From Candidatus Poribacteria bacterium (lineage in GTDB: Bacteria; Poribacteria; WGA-4E; JAJDTR01), in the NCBI GenBank assembly GCA_028820655.1, contig JAPPIK010000032.1, positions 62,001 to 126,000 of the forward strand: DNA of 64,000 nt. Reading direction: 5' to 3'. The position numbers were made by a program, and so were the translations under genes. This document shows, piece after piece, positions 26,088 through 35,356 of the stretch (positions within the stretch are counted from its first letter, which is position 1; each line of letters opens with the position of its first letter). The notes under the pieces are model-generated. The model did not search any database. It was not told the origin of the DNA and was given only the letters and a program-made list of their open reading frames with translations.

Positions 26088-26201
26088 TTGGGTATGGGAG
26101 GACATCATCCGCCGGCAGATTGTGTTTCCGATTATCTTCCGTCGCGTCTGGGCAAACTTCGTATGAGTGTTGATTTTCAGTGGTAGGTTTACGACTGATA
26201 C

Positions 26202-26705
26202 ATGGCGATTCTAGAGATTCAAAAAGGCGACATCCCCATACTTCGACAAAAATCCGAGCCGCTCAAGTGTATTAACCAAGGCGTGCTGCAGCTTGTTGAA
26301 GACATGTTTGAGACGATGACTCACGCCGGGGGGATTGGACTTGCCGCGCCGCAGGTTGGGGTGTCAAAGCAGGTAATTGTTGTGGACATTTCGCCACACT
26401 TTCCCGACTGTCCACGATTGGTATTGATAAACCCGCTGATAACGGACTCGACTGGAGAAAAGTTGGGTGAGGAGGGGTGTTTGAGCCTGCCCGGGGATCG
26501 AGGCATGGTTAGGCGAGCTAGTTCGGTGACCGTCCAAGCCTTGCTCCCGAGCGGAGAAAATACGGAAATGAAAGTGAACCATCTGATGGCGAGGGTTCTA
26601 CAGCATGAAATTGATCATCTGAATGGAATACTCTTTATAGATCTACTAAGGTCCGAAGATCAAGAATTGCTTAAGAATGAGGAGACTTTGGAGGCAGCCG
26701 GTTGA
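26202..26705 (+). CDS. def: Peptide deformylase
   Basis: Metalloenzyme that removes the N-formyl group from new proteins, 167 residues. All three motifs are intact: GIGLAAPQVG, EGCLSLPG (metal-binding Cys) and HEIDHLNG (two metal His and the catalytic Glu). Normal length. It lies directly before fmt, the classic pairing of deformylase and formyltransferase. Confidence 0.97.
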   Translation: MAILEIQKGDIPILRQKSEPLKCINQGVLQLVEDMFETMTHAGGIGLAAPQVGVSKQVIVVDISPHFPDCPRLVLINPLITDSTGEKLGEEGCLSLPGDRGMVRRASSVTVQALLPSGENTEMKVNHLMARVLQHEIDHLNGILFIDLLRSEDQELLKNEETLEAAG

Positions 26706-26751
26706 TTTGTGAAACTGTCATGGTCTTCAATCGCTTGGCGGGTATCATGTA

Positions 26752-27711
26752 ATGCGAATTGTCTTCATGGGGACAAGTGAGTTTTCCATCCCGAGTCTCC
26801 AAGCACTAGTAACGCAACATTTCGACATCGTAGCTGTCGTAACGCAGCCTGATCGCCCATCCGGCAGGGGCAAGAGGTTGATGCCGCCGCCCGTAAAGGT
26901 TGCCGCCGCACAACTCCATCTGACGGTTTACCAACCTGAAAGGTTAAGGCGACCCGATTTCATTCGCACACTTCGAAATCTTCGACCGAACGCAATCGTG
27001 GTAGTGGCTTTCGGCCAGTTAATTCCAAAAGCGGTGCTGGATTTGCCTCCCTGTGGTTGTATAAATGTTCATCCCTCTTTATTGCCCAAGTATCGTGGCG
27101 CGGCTCCGATTCAGTGGGCGTTGATTAATGGTGAAGAGGAAACAGGCGTTACAATTATGCTTCTTGATGAGACCGAAGATACCGGCGACATTATTCTCCA
27201 GCGTCGTGTCATGGTTGACCCGCTGGAGGACGCCGCGATGCTCTCACACCGTTTGGCATGTGCCGCGGCAAAAACGTTGGTTCAAGTGCTACAAGCAACC
27301 CCGAGCGATGCCCCGCCGCCTCACACCCCCCAGAATCACGACGATGCGACGCACGCGCCCAAACTGACCAAGGAAAGTGGACGTATCGACTGGAATGCTC
27401 CGGCGGTGGAGATTTGCAATCTCGTGCGCGGTACAGCAGTCTGGCCTGGGGCGTTTACGTATTTTAACGGCGAACTCCGTCTGAAGATTCTCCAATGCCA
27501 CGTAATAGTCGATTCCCGACAATGTGGTAATGTGCCTGGGATTGTTACCGTGACACCACAGCGTGATCTGATTATCGGGACGGGGACGGGGGTTCTGAAG
27601 GTTACGCAGGTACAGCCTGCGAATAAGAGAATCATGGATGCCAAGGAGTTTGTCAACGGATATCGTGTGAAATCAGGGACTTGCTTTTCCCAACTGTCAA
27701 GAAACGGGTGA
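26752..27711 (+). CDS. fmt: Methionyl-tRNA formyltransferase
   Basis: Transfers a formyl group from 10-formyltetrahydrofolate to initiator Met-tRNA, 319 residues. The N-terminal domain has RIVFMGTSEFSIPSL and the catalytic stretch INVHPSLLPKYRGAAPIQWA (Asn, His), with a downstream Asp in LLDETEDTGDIIL. The C-terminal OB-like domain follows (about 205-315; WNAPAVEICNLVRGTAVWPG). The gene follows def by 46 bases in the same operon. Confidence 0.97.
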   Translation: MRIVFMGTSEFSIPSLQALVTQHFDIVAVVTQPDRPSGRGKRLMPPPVKVAAAQLHLTVYQPERLRRPDFIRTLRNLRPNAIVVVAFGQLIPKAVLDLPPCGCINVHPSLLPKYRGAAPIQWALINGEEETGVTIMLLDETEDTGDIILQRRVMVDPLEDAAMLSHRLACAAAKTLVQVLQATPSDAPPPHTPQNHDDATHAPKLTKESGRIDWNAPAVEICNLVRGTAVWPGAFTYFNGELRLKILQCHVIVDSRQCGNVPGIVTVTPQRDLIIGTGTGVLKVTQVQPANKRIMDAKEFVNGYRVKSGTCFSQLSRNG

Positions 27712-27732
27712 CCGCGACCTAGCGAATCTATA

Positions 27733-28701
27733 ATGAATTCTATCCTGGCGGCCATAATCAAATTTGCTATTCTTCATTTAGTTGCAATCGGGACAATTGG
27801 ATCGGTGGTGATATTTCTCGTTCTTCCTTGGACTGTGCGTTCAAGAGATGTTGAGGTTCCAAATTTGGTCGGTGAGAGTTACGATCAAGCCGTCACGCTA
27901 CTATATGCCGCGGGCTTGTTGGTAGCCGACGATATTGAGGAAAAAGCCAGTTCTGATATTCCGAAAGGTTTTGTTCTTGAACAATCTCCCCCCGCGGACT
28001 TCAAAGTCAAGCGAAAGAAACCCGTGCAGGTCACACTAAGCATTGGTGATCAAATGGTAGAAGTGCCGGATGCGACGGGCAAAATGCTACAGGAGGTTGA
28101 TAAGATACTGAGGGGGGCTGGGCTGCGCCGCGGGCGTGTTGCGGAAGTACATTCCGATCAGTTTCCCGTTGCGGAAACAGTGATTGCTCAAACGCCCATA
28201 AGCGGCTCCATGCATCAACAGGGCGCATCTGTTCATTTTTTAGTGAGTCTTGGCAAACGCTCGAAACTGTTACTGATGCCAGATTTGCGCGGGGAGCCAA
28301 TTGATACCGTGCGATCTTTGCTCAAGTCTAACGGGTTGGAAGTTGGGGATGAAACATATAAATCGGAACCTGAAATTCGCCAGGGCTCTATCATTAGCCA
28401 TCAACCGGAGGCTGGTGATCGTGTGCATGTTGGACAGGTGATTTCACTTGAAATCAGCGGTTCTGCAACGACTCGGACTGACAGAGGTCGTCTCATCTCG
28501 CTTAGGTATCGTGTTTCAGAGGAGGGTGAGATTCCGATACATGTTCAGATTGTTGTTGAAGACGAACGCAGAACTGTCACCATTGTTGATAGTCATTATG
28601 AACCGGGCACGTTAATCGAAAAACCGCCGTTACGGGTCTTTGGCGAGGCAGCCATGACCGTCTACGAGAACGGTGTAGAGGTTCAAAAGAAGGATTTATA
28701 G
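27733..28701 (+). CDS. Membrane-anchored PASTA-domain protein
   Basis: A 322-residue protein with one N-terminal membrane segment (about 10-32) and three PASTA domains on the outside (starting VEVPNLVGESYDQA, VEVPDATGKMLQE and LLMPDLRGEPIDT), then a unique tail of about 85 residues. PASTA domains bind peptidoglycan fragments. In Firmicutes the cluster def-fmt-(rsmB)-stp-prkC-rsgA-rpe carries a PASTA kinase at this place; here the kinase domain is absent, leaving the sensor part alone. It overlaps rpe by one base (TAGTG). Confidence 0.88.
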   Translation: MNSILAAIIKFAILHLVAIGTIGSVVIFLVLPWTVRSRDVEVPNLVGESYDQAVTLLYAAGLLVADDIEEKASSDIPKGFVLEQSPPADFKVKRKKPVQVTLSIGDQMVEVPDATGKMLQEVDKILRGAGLRRGRVAEVHSDQFPVAETVIAQTPISGSMHQQGASVHFLVSLGKRSKLLLMPDLRGEPIDTVRSLLKSNGLEVGDETYKSEPEIRQGSIISHQPEAGDRVHVGQVISLEISGSATTRTDRGRLISLRYRVSEEGEIPIHVQIVVEDERRTVTIVDSHYEPGTLIEKPPLRVFGEAAMTVYENGVEVQKKDL

Positions 28702-29396
28702 TGTCGGATCGGGATATTAAAATTGCACCCTCGATTCTTGCTTCGGATTTTAGTCGGCTTGGCGAGGAAGTCTGCCGAGTAGTGGAAGCGGGCGCAGATC
28801 TCATACACTTCGACGTGATGGATGGACATTTCGTGCCCAACATAACGATGGGACCTCAGTTAATAAATTCCATCAAACAGTACACGGATTGTCCTTTTGA
28901 TGTGCATTTTATGATCTCCCATCCACAGAATTTTATTGATGAGTTCGCGGATGCGGGCGCGGATTTCATCACGTTCCACATTGAGATTGAGGACTCGGTC
29001 GAAGATGCAATAGATATGGTTAAGGCGCGAGAGGTCGGAGTTGGAATTGCCATCCGACCAAAGACGCCGATTTCGACTCTGTTTCCCTATCTTGCGGATT
29101 TGGATCTTGTATTGCCGATGAGTGTGGAACCCGGGTTTGGAGGGCAGAAATTCATCATGGCCACCCTTGACAAGATTGAAATTCTGCGAAAGAAAATTTC
29201 GGAACTGGGTTGCGGGACGCTGATCGAGGTGGACGGAGGTGTCAACTCACATACAGCGCCCCTTGTGGTAGATCGTGGCGCAACAGTTTTGGTTGCTGGC
29301 ACTGCGATTTTCAATAGTGAGAATCCAAGAGACGCGATTCGCGTATTGCGAGGGGAAGAACTCAACACAAAGCGTGACAATAACTGGGATGTCTGA
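28701..29396 (+). CDS. rpe: Ribulose-phosphate 3-epimerase
   Basis: Interconverts ribulose 5-phosphate and xylulose 5-phosphate in the pentose phosphate and Calvin pathways. A 231-residue TIM barrel with IAPSILASDFSRL, the metal-binding HFDVMDGHFVPNIT, DVHFMISHP and MSVEPGFGGQKF, then EVDGGVN. It starts with GTG inside the stop of the PASTA gene, which indicates translational coupling. It ends the lspA-to-rpe run. Confidence 0.96.
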   Translation: MSDRDIKIAPSILASDFSRLGEEVCRVVEAGADLIHFDVMDGHFVPNITMGPQLINSIKQYTDCPFDVHFMISHPQNFIDEFADAGADFITFHIEIEDSVEDAIDMVKAREVGVGIAIRPKTPISTLFPYLADLDLVLPMSVEPGFGGQKFIMATLDKIEILRKKISELGCGTLIEVDGGVNSHTAPLVVDRGATVLVAGTAIFNSENPRDAIRVLRGEELNTKRDNNWDV

Positions 29397-29513
29397 GAAT
29401 AAGCGTACTAAACTTTCGTGTAGACATGGGTTATAACGTTCGCATGGTGAAACTTATAGGATAAGGTAAGATTTCTTTGTTCTGGATTATTACAATTGGA
29501 AAGCGGAGGCAAG

Positions 29514-30698
29514 ATGACTCAATCATACGATGAGCTGAAACCGTCACCTCGCGTGCTACTGGGACCGGGTCCGAGCGACGCAAGTCCGCGAGTATTGAAA
29601 GCAATGACTACGCCGATGTTGGGATACCTTGATGGGGAATTCATCCGTATTATGGATGGAACCGTGGGTCTCCTCCGCCAAGTGTTCGGGACGGCGAACA
29701 GGCTCACACTGCCGGTTTCCGGAACCGGCACCGCCGGGATGGAAGCAGCGCTATGCAACGTCGTTGAACCGGGTGACGCAGTTGTAGTAGGCATTAACGG
29801 TTATTTTGGCGGAAGGATTGCGGACATTGTCCAACGGTGTGGCGGGGTAGTGACCGCTGTGGAAGCTCCGTGGGGCTCGGCTATTCGGGTAGAAGACGTG
29901 GCTGCCGCGGTAAAGAGCGCTAATCCGAAGCTGGTGGCAATTATTCACGCGGAAACGTCAACAGGTGTTCTTCAACCGCTGGATGACATCAGTCAGGTTG
30001 TAAGAGAAAGCGGCGCACTGTTCCTTACGGATTGTGTAACCTCGTTGGGAGGACAACCCGTGGATTTGGATCGGCGCGGAATTGATATTGCCTACAGCGG
30101 GACTCAAAAGTGTCTTGGGGGGCCGCCGGGCCTTGCACCTATCAGCTTTAGCGATAGAGCCGTTGAGGCAATTCACAATCGAGCCGACAAGGTGCAGAGT
30201 TTCTATCTTGATATGAATCTGCTTGAAGCGTACTGGAGCGGCGAAACAAGAACGTATCACCATACCGTTTCAATGTCTTTGGTTTATGCATTGCACGAGT
30301 CGTTGCGCGTTGTACTGGAGGAAGGACTGGATGCGCGATACGCGCGTCACGAACGTAACGCAAAAGCGTTGGTCGCCGGAGCATCCGCAATAGGTCTCAA
30401 GCCCATTGTGGGAGAAGGATTCCGTGCCCCAATGCTAACAACCATTGACATCCCGGATGGCATTGATGATGTGGAAATCCGGAATCGCTTAATTGACGAT
30501 TTCGGCATAGAAATCGGCGGCGGTTTAGGGATATTTAAAGGCAAAGCATGGCGGATTGGCTTGATGGGCGAGTCGTCAACGCAGCGGAACGTTCTGCTGG
30601 TCTTGAGCGCGTTGGAGAAACTCCTTGCCGACGCGGGGCATAAGCTCGAAGCTGGTGTCGGTGTGCGTGCGGCGTCGGAGGTATTTTCGCAAGCATAG
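29514..30698 (+). CDS. Class V aminotransferase, alanine/serine-glyoxylate type
   Basis: PLP-dependent aminotransferase of fold type I, 394 residues. Landmarks: LLGPGPSDASPRVLKAM at the start, SGTGTAGMEAALCNVVEPGD, HAETSTGVLQPL, the PLP-Asp in FLTDCVTSLGG and the PLP-lysine in SGTQKCLGGPPG. These fit alanine-glyoxylate and serine-glyoxylate aminotransferases, which detoxify glyoxylate; related pucG-type enzymes act in purine breakdown. ATG 29514 has GGAGG five bases upstream; the frame's TTG at 29496 is discarded. It stands alone. Confidence 0.92.
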   Translation: MTQSYDELKPSPRVLLGPGPSDASPRVLKAMTTPMLGYLDGEFIRIMDGTVGLLRQVFGTANRLTLPVSGTGTAGMEAALCNVVEPGDAVVVGINGYFGGRIADIVQRCGGVVTAVEAPWGSAIRVEDVAAAVKSANPKLVAIIHAETSTGVLQPLDDISQVVRESGALFLTDCVTSLGGQPVDLDRRGIDIAYSGTQKCLGGPPGLAPISFSDRAVEAIHNRADKVQSFYLDMNLLEAYWSGETRTYHHTVSMSLVYALHESLRVVLEEGLDARYARHERNAKALVAGASAIGLKPIVGEGFRAPMLTTIDIPDGIDDVEIRNRLIDDFGIEIGGGLGIFKGKAWRIGLMGESSTQRNVLLVLSALEKLLADAGHKLEAGVGVRAASEVFSQA

Positions 30699-31027
30699 AA
30701 GCAAATCCGTCCGGCACATCGGCCTAGCACTGTGTTTGCCAGTGCCACTCAACAAAAAAGAAAATCACACGGATGTTATCCGTCTCCTAAACCATCGCAG
30801 TGCATTTGGCTTTGACTATCTGACGATTATTGCGGCTTTTGAGCAGTGTCAAAATATGGGGCAGTCTTGTTCCCTGTTTAAACTGCTCCACACCACTCAC
30901 CTTCGGCCCGAAGCAGGACGAAAATGTGTCTCCTAAACCTCACTTTTTCAGTTTCGTCTAACGATGCAATCCCGGACAACCGTATTTCTGCAATTCCGAA
31001 TTCGCCAGTATTGAGGAGATGCAATAA
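30699..31027. other. Leader region upstream of the T2SS operon
   Basis: About 330 bases without a gene. It holds a 12-bp direct repeat GTCTCCTAAACC (30782-30793 and 30928-30939) and a 7-bp inverted repeat GAGCAGT / ACTGCTC (30841-30847, 30882-30888). No strong sigma-70 promoter stands out. These may be control sites for the secretion operon. Confidence 0.4.
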
Positions 31028-32782
31028 TTGGAAACCACTCCCGATGTAGCGTCAATAGAGATGATGCGTGATGGTCAACTGATTTCTGAGGTTGATTATC
31101 AGCGGATACTAGAGAATATCCGTTCTGCAGGTTTATCCCCCGAGGAAGCGCTGTTAAACCATGTTGCGCCAGATGTCGTAGCGTTCGCCAAAAGAGGAAT
31201 GGAGTGCGGTGTGTCAAGTGTTCGACTTGAGAACATCGAACCGGAACCTGAAACGACAAGTAAAATGCCTGCCGGATTTGCCTACAAGAACAAAATTGTA
31301 CCTATTCGTCTTGATGGCAATACGCTCACCGTGGCTATGGCAGATGTGCTTGATGTCATGCTGATTGACGAGATTCGCCTCGTGACGGAATGTGAGATTG
31401 AGCCGGTGCTTGCCACTGATGAAGATGTGGAAGCCGCAATTATCCGCATATACGGGAAAACAGCGGGAGCAATACTAAGTGAAGGCATCAGAGGTCCGGT
31501 CGGAGCGGTCTCAACGCTGCGTCGCGAAACGATTGATGACTTTGGTATTGATGAGAAAGATCTCAGCCAAGATCCGACAGTTGTACATGCGGTCGATCAG
31601 ATGATTATTGACGCAGTGCGATTGAACGCGAGTGATATTCACATTGAGCCGTTTCCGGGCGAGCTAAAGGTTCGTTTTCGAATCGATGGGGTACTGGAAG
31701 ATCAGCCGCAGCCTCCTCCGCATCTGCAATCGGCGATTACCTCGCGTGTCAAGATTATGGCGGGAATGAACGTTGCTGAGCGTCGTCGGCCGCAGGATGG
31801 GAAGATTGGTGTAACCGTTGGAAGTGTGGGAAACCGGCAGATAGACTTGCGTGTGTCAACAGTGCCAACGGTCTCCACTCCGCAGGGCGAAAGCCTTGTT
31901 TTGAGAATTCTGGATAAACAGTCAATTTCTTTCGGATTGGAGGAACTCGGATTAACCGCAGACAATTTGGCTCATTTTGAACGGCTAATTCGAAAACCGC
32001 ACGGCATTATCCTGGCGACGGGGCCAACCGGAAGTGGCAAAACGACAACGCTTTATGCGTGCTTGAAGAAAATTAATACCCCGGAAGTGAAGATTATCAC
32101 AATTGAAGAGCCTGTTGAATACGAACTCGAGGGAATCAATCAGATTCAGGTCAATCCGGATATTGACGTGACGTTCGCGGCTGGTTTGAGACACATCCTT
32201 CGGCAAGATCCGGACAAGGTGTTGGTCGGCGAGATCCGTGACTATGAAACTGCCGAAATGGCAATTCATACCTCGTTGACCGGGCATTTGGTTTTTAGCA
32301 CACTGCATACGAATGACGCACCGGGAGCAATAACTAGGTTAATTGACATGCAGGTTGAATCCTATTTGGTTGCTTCCACCATAGAAGGCGTAATTGCGCA
32401 ACGTCTCGCGCGGCGAGTCTGCCAGAACTGCTGCGAGATGTATCACCCCTTGGAACATCAACTAAATGAATTTTTCGGGCACAATGAATACGAGATTGAG
32501 TCTAGTCTTTTGATTCCGAAAGCCGTGGGTTGTAACGAGTGCAGGGATAGGGGTTATAAAGGACGCATCGGCATATTTGAAATCCTCGTCATGAGTGAGG
32601 AACTTCGATCGATGACACCGCAGCACACCTCCACGAATCAACTTCGGCGCGCCGCAATTAAAGATGGAATGAAGACCCTCCGGGAGGACGGGTGGAATAA
32701 GGTTGTTGCCGGCCACACCACCATGGATGAGATTATCCGGCTTACGCAAGAAGATGAGATTGGCGTTGAGCAAATCGCATAG
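31028..32782 (+). CDS. gspE: Type II secretion ATPase GspE
   Basis: Cytoplasmic hexameric ATPase that powers pseudopilus assembly, 584 residues. An N-terminal MshEN/T2SSE_N domain (about 70-150) is followed by the ATPase core: Walker A GPTGSGKTTTLYA, the Asp box ITIEEPVEYELEGINQIQVN, Walker B DKVLVGEIRDYETAEMA and the His box TSLTGHLVFSTLHTNDA. A four-Cys zinc site sits near the end (CQNC and CNEC). It starts at TTG with GGAG nine bases upstream; ATG 31061 is an alternative. It is the first gene of a ten-gene T2SS set. Confidence 0.94.
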   Translation: METTPDVASIEMMRDGQLISEVDYQRILENIRSAGLSPEEALLNHVAPDVVAFAKRGMECGVSSVRLENIEPEPETTSKMPAGFAYKNKIVPIRLDGNTLTVAMADVLDVMLIDEIRLVTECEIEPVLATDEDVEAAIIRIYGKTAGAILSEGIRGPVGAVSTLRRETIDDFGIDEKDLSQDPTVVHAVDQMIIDAVRLNASDIHIEPFPGELKVRFRIDGVLEDQPQPPPHLQSAITSRVKIMAGMNVAERRRPQDGKIGVTVGSVGNRQIDLRVSTVPTVSTPQGESLVLRILDKQSISFGLEELGLTADNLAHFERLIRKPHGIILATGPTGSGKTTTLYACLKKINTPEVKIITIEEPVEYELEGINQIQVNPDIDVTFAAGLRHILRQDPDKVLVGEIRDYETAEMAIHTSLTGHLVFSTLHTNDAPGAITRLIDMQVESYLVASTIEGVIAQRLARRVCQNCCEMYHPLEHQLNEFFGHNEYEIESSLLIPKAVGCNECRDRGYKGRIGIFEILVMSEELRSMTPQHTSTNQLRRAAIKDGMKTLREDGWNKVVAGHTTMDEIIRLTQEDEIGVEQIA

Positions 32783-32935
32783 CTTTTGCACAACTCGACT
32801 TTCGTCGTTTCTCATTCGCCCGTGATCGTTCGTGAAGGTATAGTTACGCATTGAAATATGCAATAGGAATGAATCAGCCAGTCAGTTCATTAAATAGCCG
32901 CGCCAACACTTAAATACTAAGATCATAAACCACCA

Positions 32936-34159
32936 ATGCCAAGATTTCGCTACGAGGCCCTTACAAACACTGGCGGAACAGTTAAGAGCGCACAAGATGC
33001 AAGCTCTCGAGCTGATCTTGTTTTTCAATTGAAATCGATGGGATATTGGCCTCTTAACATTGTCGAAGACAATGTTAGCGAGACAAGTGACAAACAGTTT
33101 CGATTCCCTCAGTTTTCTGCTCGTGTGAAAGCGAAGGATGTGGAGTTTTTCACCTATCAGATGGCAACTCTGATAAACGCTCACATCACGTTGCCGCGCG
33201 CTTTGGCAGTCACTCTCGAACAGATTGAGCATCCGGGGTTTCGGCAGATTGTCGAACAGATCAAATACGACGTTGAACACGGTTCCACGTTTCATGACGC
33301 CCTAAGCCAACATCCGAGAGTTTTTCCGGAGTTGTATGTCAACATGGTTAGAGCAGGCGAATCCGGCGCGGTGCTTGGCGTGGTGCTGGAACGGCTCGCA
33401 AGATTCTCCGAACGGCAGCGGTTGCTCAAGGCCGACGTTATTTCGGCGCTTTTTTATCCCGCGATTCTTTTCACTCTAAGTTTAGCCGTTATAGTATTTA
33501 TGGTGTTGGTAGTTATCCCAAGGTTTGCTGACATGTTCGCGGATCTAGGGGTCGATTTACCTTTGCCGACGCAATTGCTGATTGGCACCGTCGGTTTTGT
33601 CGAGAGCTATTGGTGGGCTATAGCGATTGGGGGAGCCGTAACTACCTTCGGGTTTGTGCAGTATTCTCGCACTGAAAGTGGAAAATTTGTCGCCGACATT
33701 CTTAAACTCAAACTTCCCCTATTGAGAGGTGTCTTCAGCAACTTTGCCCTCGTGCGCTTTACACGAACGATGTCGACGCTACTGGAAAATGGGGTCTTGC
33801 TTCTTCCCGCGCTTCGGGTTGTCAAGGGCACAATTGGAAATCTGGTTTACAGCGAAGCGATTGACCGGGCGGAAAAGGAGGTTGAGCAGGGATCTACTTT
33901 GGCGCGGGAATTACAGGAAAGCGCTGTATTTCCCCCGCTGGTGGTTCACATGATGGAGATTGGAGAAGAGTCGGGTAATCCGGAGCAAATGTTGGCTAAA
34001 CTTGCGGATTACTATGATTTGGAGGTGCAGCAAACGTTGCAGCGGTTGACGAGTTCTATCGGTCCGTTAGTGATTTTGATTATGGGAGTGATTGTCGGGT
34101 TAATCGCCGTCGCAATAATACTTCCGGTGTTTAGGGCAAGTACATCGTTAGCTGGCTGA
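32936..34159 (+). CDS. gspF: Type II secretion inner-membrane platform protein GspF
   Basis: A 407-residue polytopic protein with two T2SSF domains (about 70-195 and 275-397) and three membrane segments. It begins with the typical MPRFRYEALTNTGGTVKSA. Repeats of the T2SSF signature are seen: MATLINAHITLPRALAVTLEQ and MSTLLENGVLLLPALRVVKG. It ends with a hydrophobic anchor (GPLVILIMGVIVGLIAVAII). GspF couples the ATPase to the pseudopilus. A 153-base gap separates it from gspE, larger than elsewhere in the operon. Confidence 0.95.
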   Translation: MPRFRYEALTNTGGTVKSAQDASSRADLVFQLKSMGYWPLNIVEDNVSETSDKQFRFPQFSARVKAKDVEFFTYQMATLINAHITLPRALAVTLEQIEHPGFRQIVEQIKYDVEHGSTFHDALSQHPRVFPELYVNMVRAGESGAVLGVVLERLARFSERQRLLKADVISALFYPAILFTLSLAVIVFMVLVVIPRFADMFADLGVDLPLPTQLLIGTVGFVESYWWAIAIGGAVTTFGFVQYSRTESGKFVADILKLKLPLLRGVFSNFALVRFTRTMSTLLENGVLLLPALRVVKGTIGNLVYSEAIDRAEKEVEQGSTLARELQESAVFPPLVVHMMEIGEESGNPEQMLAKLADYYDLEVQQTLQRLTSSIGPLVILIMGVIVGLIAVAIILPVFRASTSLAG

Positions 34160-34193
34160 CAGCGGTCGAATAAGGTTCATTAAGGAGAATCAG

Positions 34194-34643
34194 ATGTTTA
34201 TGCCATTAAGAACGGGCGAATCCGGTATGACGCTCATTGAACTTACTATAGTGATGGTGATAATAGGGCTCTTGGCGGCGCTTGTTATTCCGCAGTTTCG
34301 TGGCGTGGTTGATGACGCAAAACTGAAAACCGCCCAGAGCGAAATCCAAGTGTTTGAAAGTGCACTGCAACGGTATTCAATCGACGTAGGGGATTATCCC
34401 TCCACGGAGCAGGGACTAATTGCGCTTTGGAGTGCTACCAGCCTTACTACGGGAAGTTGGAGAGGACCATACGTGGCAAAACCAAAATTCAGAGATCCTT
34501 GGGGTAACGACTACGTCTATCGGTATCCCGGAAATCATGAAGGTTATGATTACGATCTCTATTCTTTGGGTAAGGATGGCCAGGAGGGCGGTGATCCGCC
34601 TTTCAACGCCGATGTTACAAATTGGATTGAGTTAGCCGAATAG
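34194..34643 (+). CDS. gspG: Major pseudopilin GspG
   Basis: A 149-residue major pseudopilin. The short leader ends at Gly and is followed by the prepilin signature MTLIELTIVMVIIGLLAALV, with Glu at +5. The C-terminal part has the GspG pattern YPSTEQGLIAL, GPYVAKPKFRDPWGNDYVYRYPG and DLYSLGKDGQEGG, which binds calcium in known GspG. GGAG lies about six bases before ATG 34194. No prepilin peptidase gene (gspO) is in the window. Confidence 0.96.
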   Translation: MFMPLRTGESGMTLIELTIVMVIIGLLAALVIPQFRGVVDDAKLKTAQSEIQVFESALQRYSIDVGDYPSTEQGLIALWSATSLTTGSWRGPYVAKPKFRDPWGNDYVYRYPGNHEGYDYDLYSLGKDGQEGGDPPFNADVTNWIELAE

Positions 34644-34650
34644 GTTACAC

Positions 34651-35346
34651 ATGTTTTCGATTTTCTCATACGTGTTCAAAATACGGACTAGACGCACGCG
34701 GCATTTTCCTTCCGTGCCAGGATTCACTCTGATTGAAGTCATGCTGGTACTTACGTTAATTGTAATACTATCATCGGTTACGATGCCATCTCTTCGTGGA
34801 TTCGCGGGTTCAACGCGCCTAAAATCATCGGCTTCAGCCATTCGGGACATGCTGCATTTTGCGCGAGATGTGGCTATTACAGAAGGATCTGCCTACCTTG
34901 TAGTATTCGATCTCGATCAAAACCGTTATTGGTTGGCTTCAAGCGAGACGTTTGTCGCTTCAGACCTCGCCTCGTCTCTAGTAGCGAACACTTCAAACAC
35001 TATCAATCAATCAGAAATGCAAAGGTCTGAATCAAGCCAACCTGTGATTTCGCGAACGAGCATGATTCTTGGGATTCCTCGGCAACCGAATCACAACATC
35101 ATCCTGTCGCAAATGGTCACTAATCGCAACTCCCGATCGATGAATGTCGACGATGGCATTGATTACATCTATTTTTCCCCAACCGGTTCCTCCGAGGACA
35201 TCATTTTGTATATTCAGGACCAAGTTGGAAGAGTTGTGTCCATTGAAGTGGAGGCTGCTAGCGCTCGGGTGAGAATCCAAGATGTCGCCGCCGAGGAAAA
35301 TGGAGCGTATGGGATGCATCGGGCTGGCAACAACCGCACGTACTAA
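34651..35346 (+). CDS. gspH: Minor pseudopilin, GspH-like
   Basis: A 231-residue prepilin. After a basic 24-residue leader comes the processing site and helix FTLIEVMLVLTLIVILSSV. The following SASAIRDMLHFARDVAITEGSA is typical of GspH/FimT. It is longer than usual GspH (about 170). Most of the rest is not recognisable. It lies 7 bases after gspG and 10 before gspI, in the usual GHIJK order, which supports the name. Confidence 0.85.
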   Translation: MFSIFSYVFKIRTRRTRHFPSVPGFTLIEVMLVLTLIVILSSVTMPSLRGFAGSTRLKSSASAIRDMLHFARDVAITEGSAYLVVFDLDQNRYWLASSETFVASDLASSLVANTSNTINQSEMQRSESSQPVISRTSMILGIPRQPNHNIILSQMVTNRNSRSMNVDDGIDYIYFSPTGSSEDIILYIQDQVGRVVSIEVEAASARVRIQDVAAEENGAYGMHRAGNNRTY

Positions 35347-35356
35347 AGAGGGGCTC

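Noticed and set aside
26041..26165. Frameshift continuation of the hypothetical gene behind lspA
   Set aside because: The +1 frame stays open for 28 codons but gives no recognisable sequence; the same-frame continuation is the simpler option and is reported instead.
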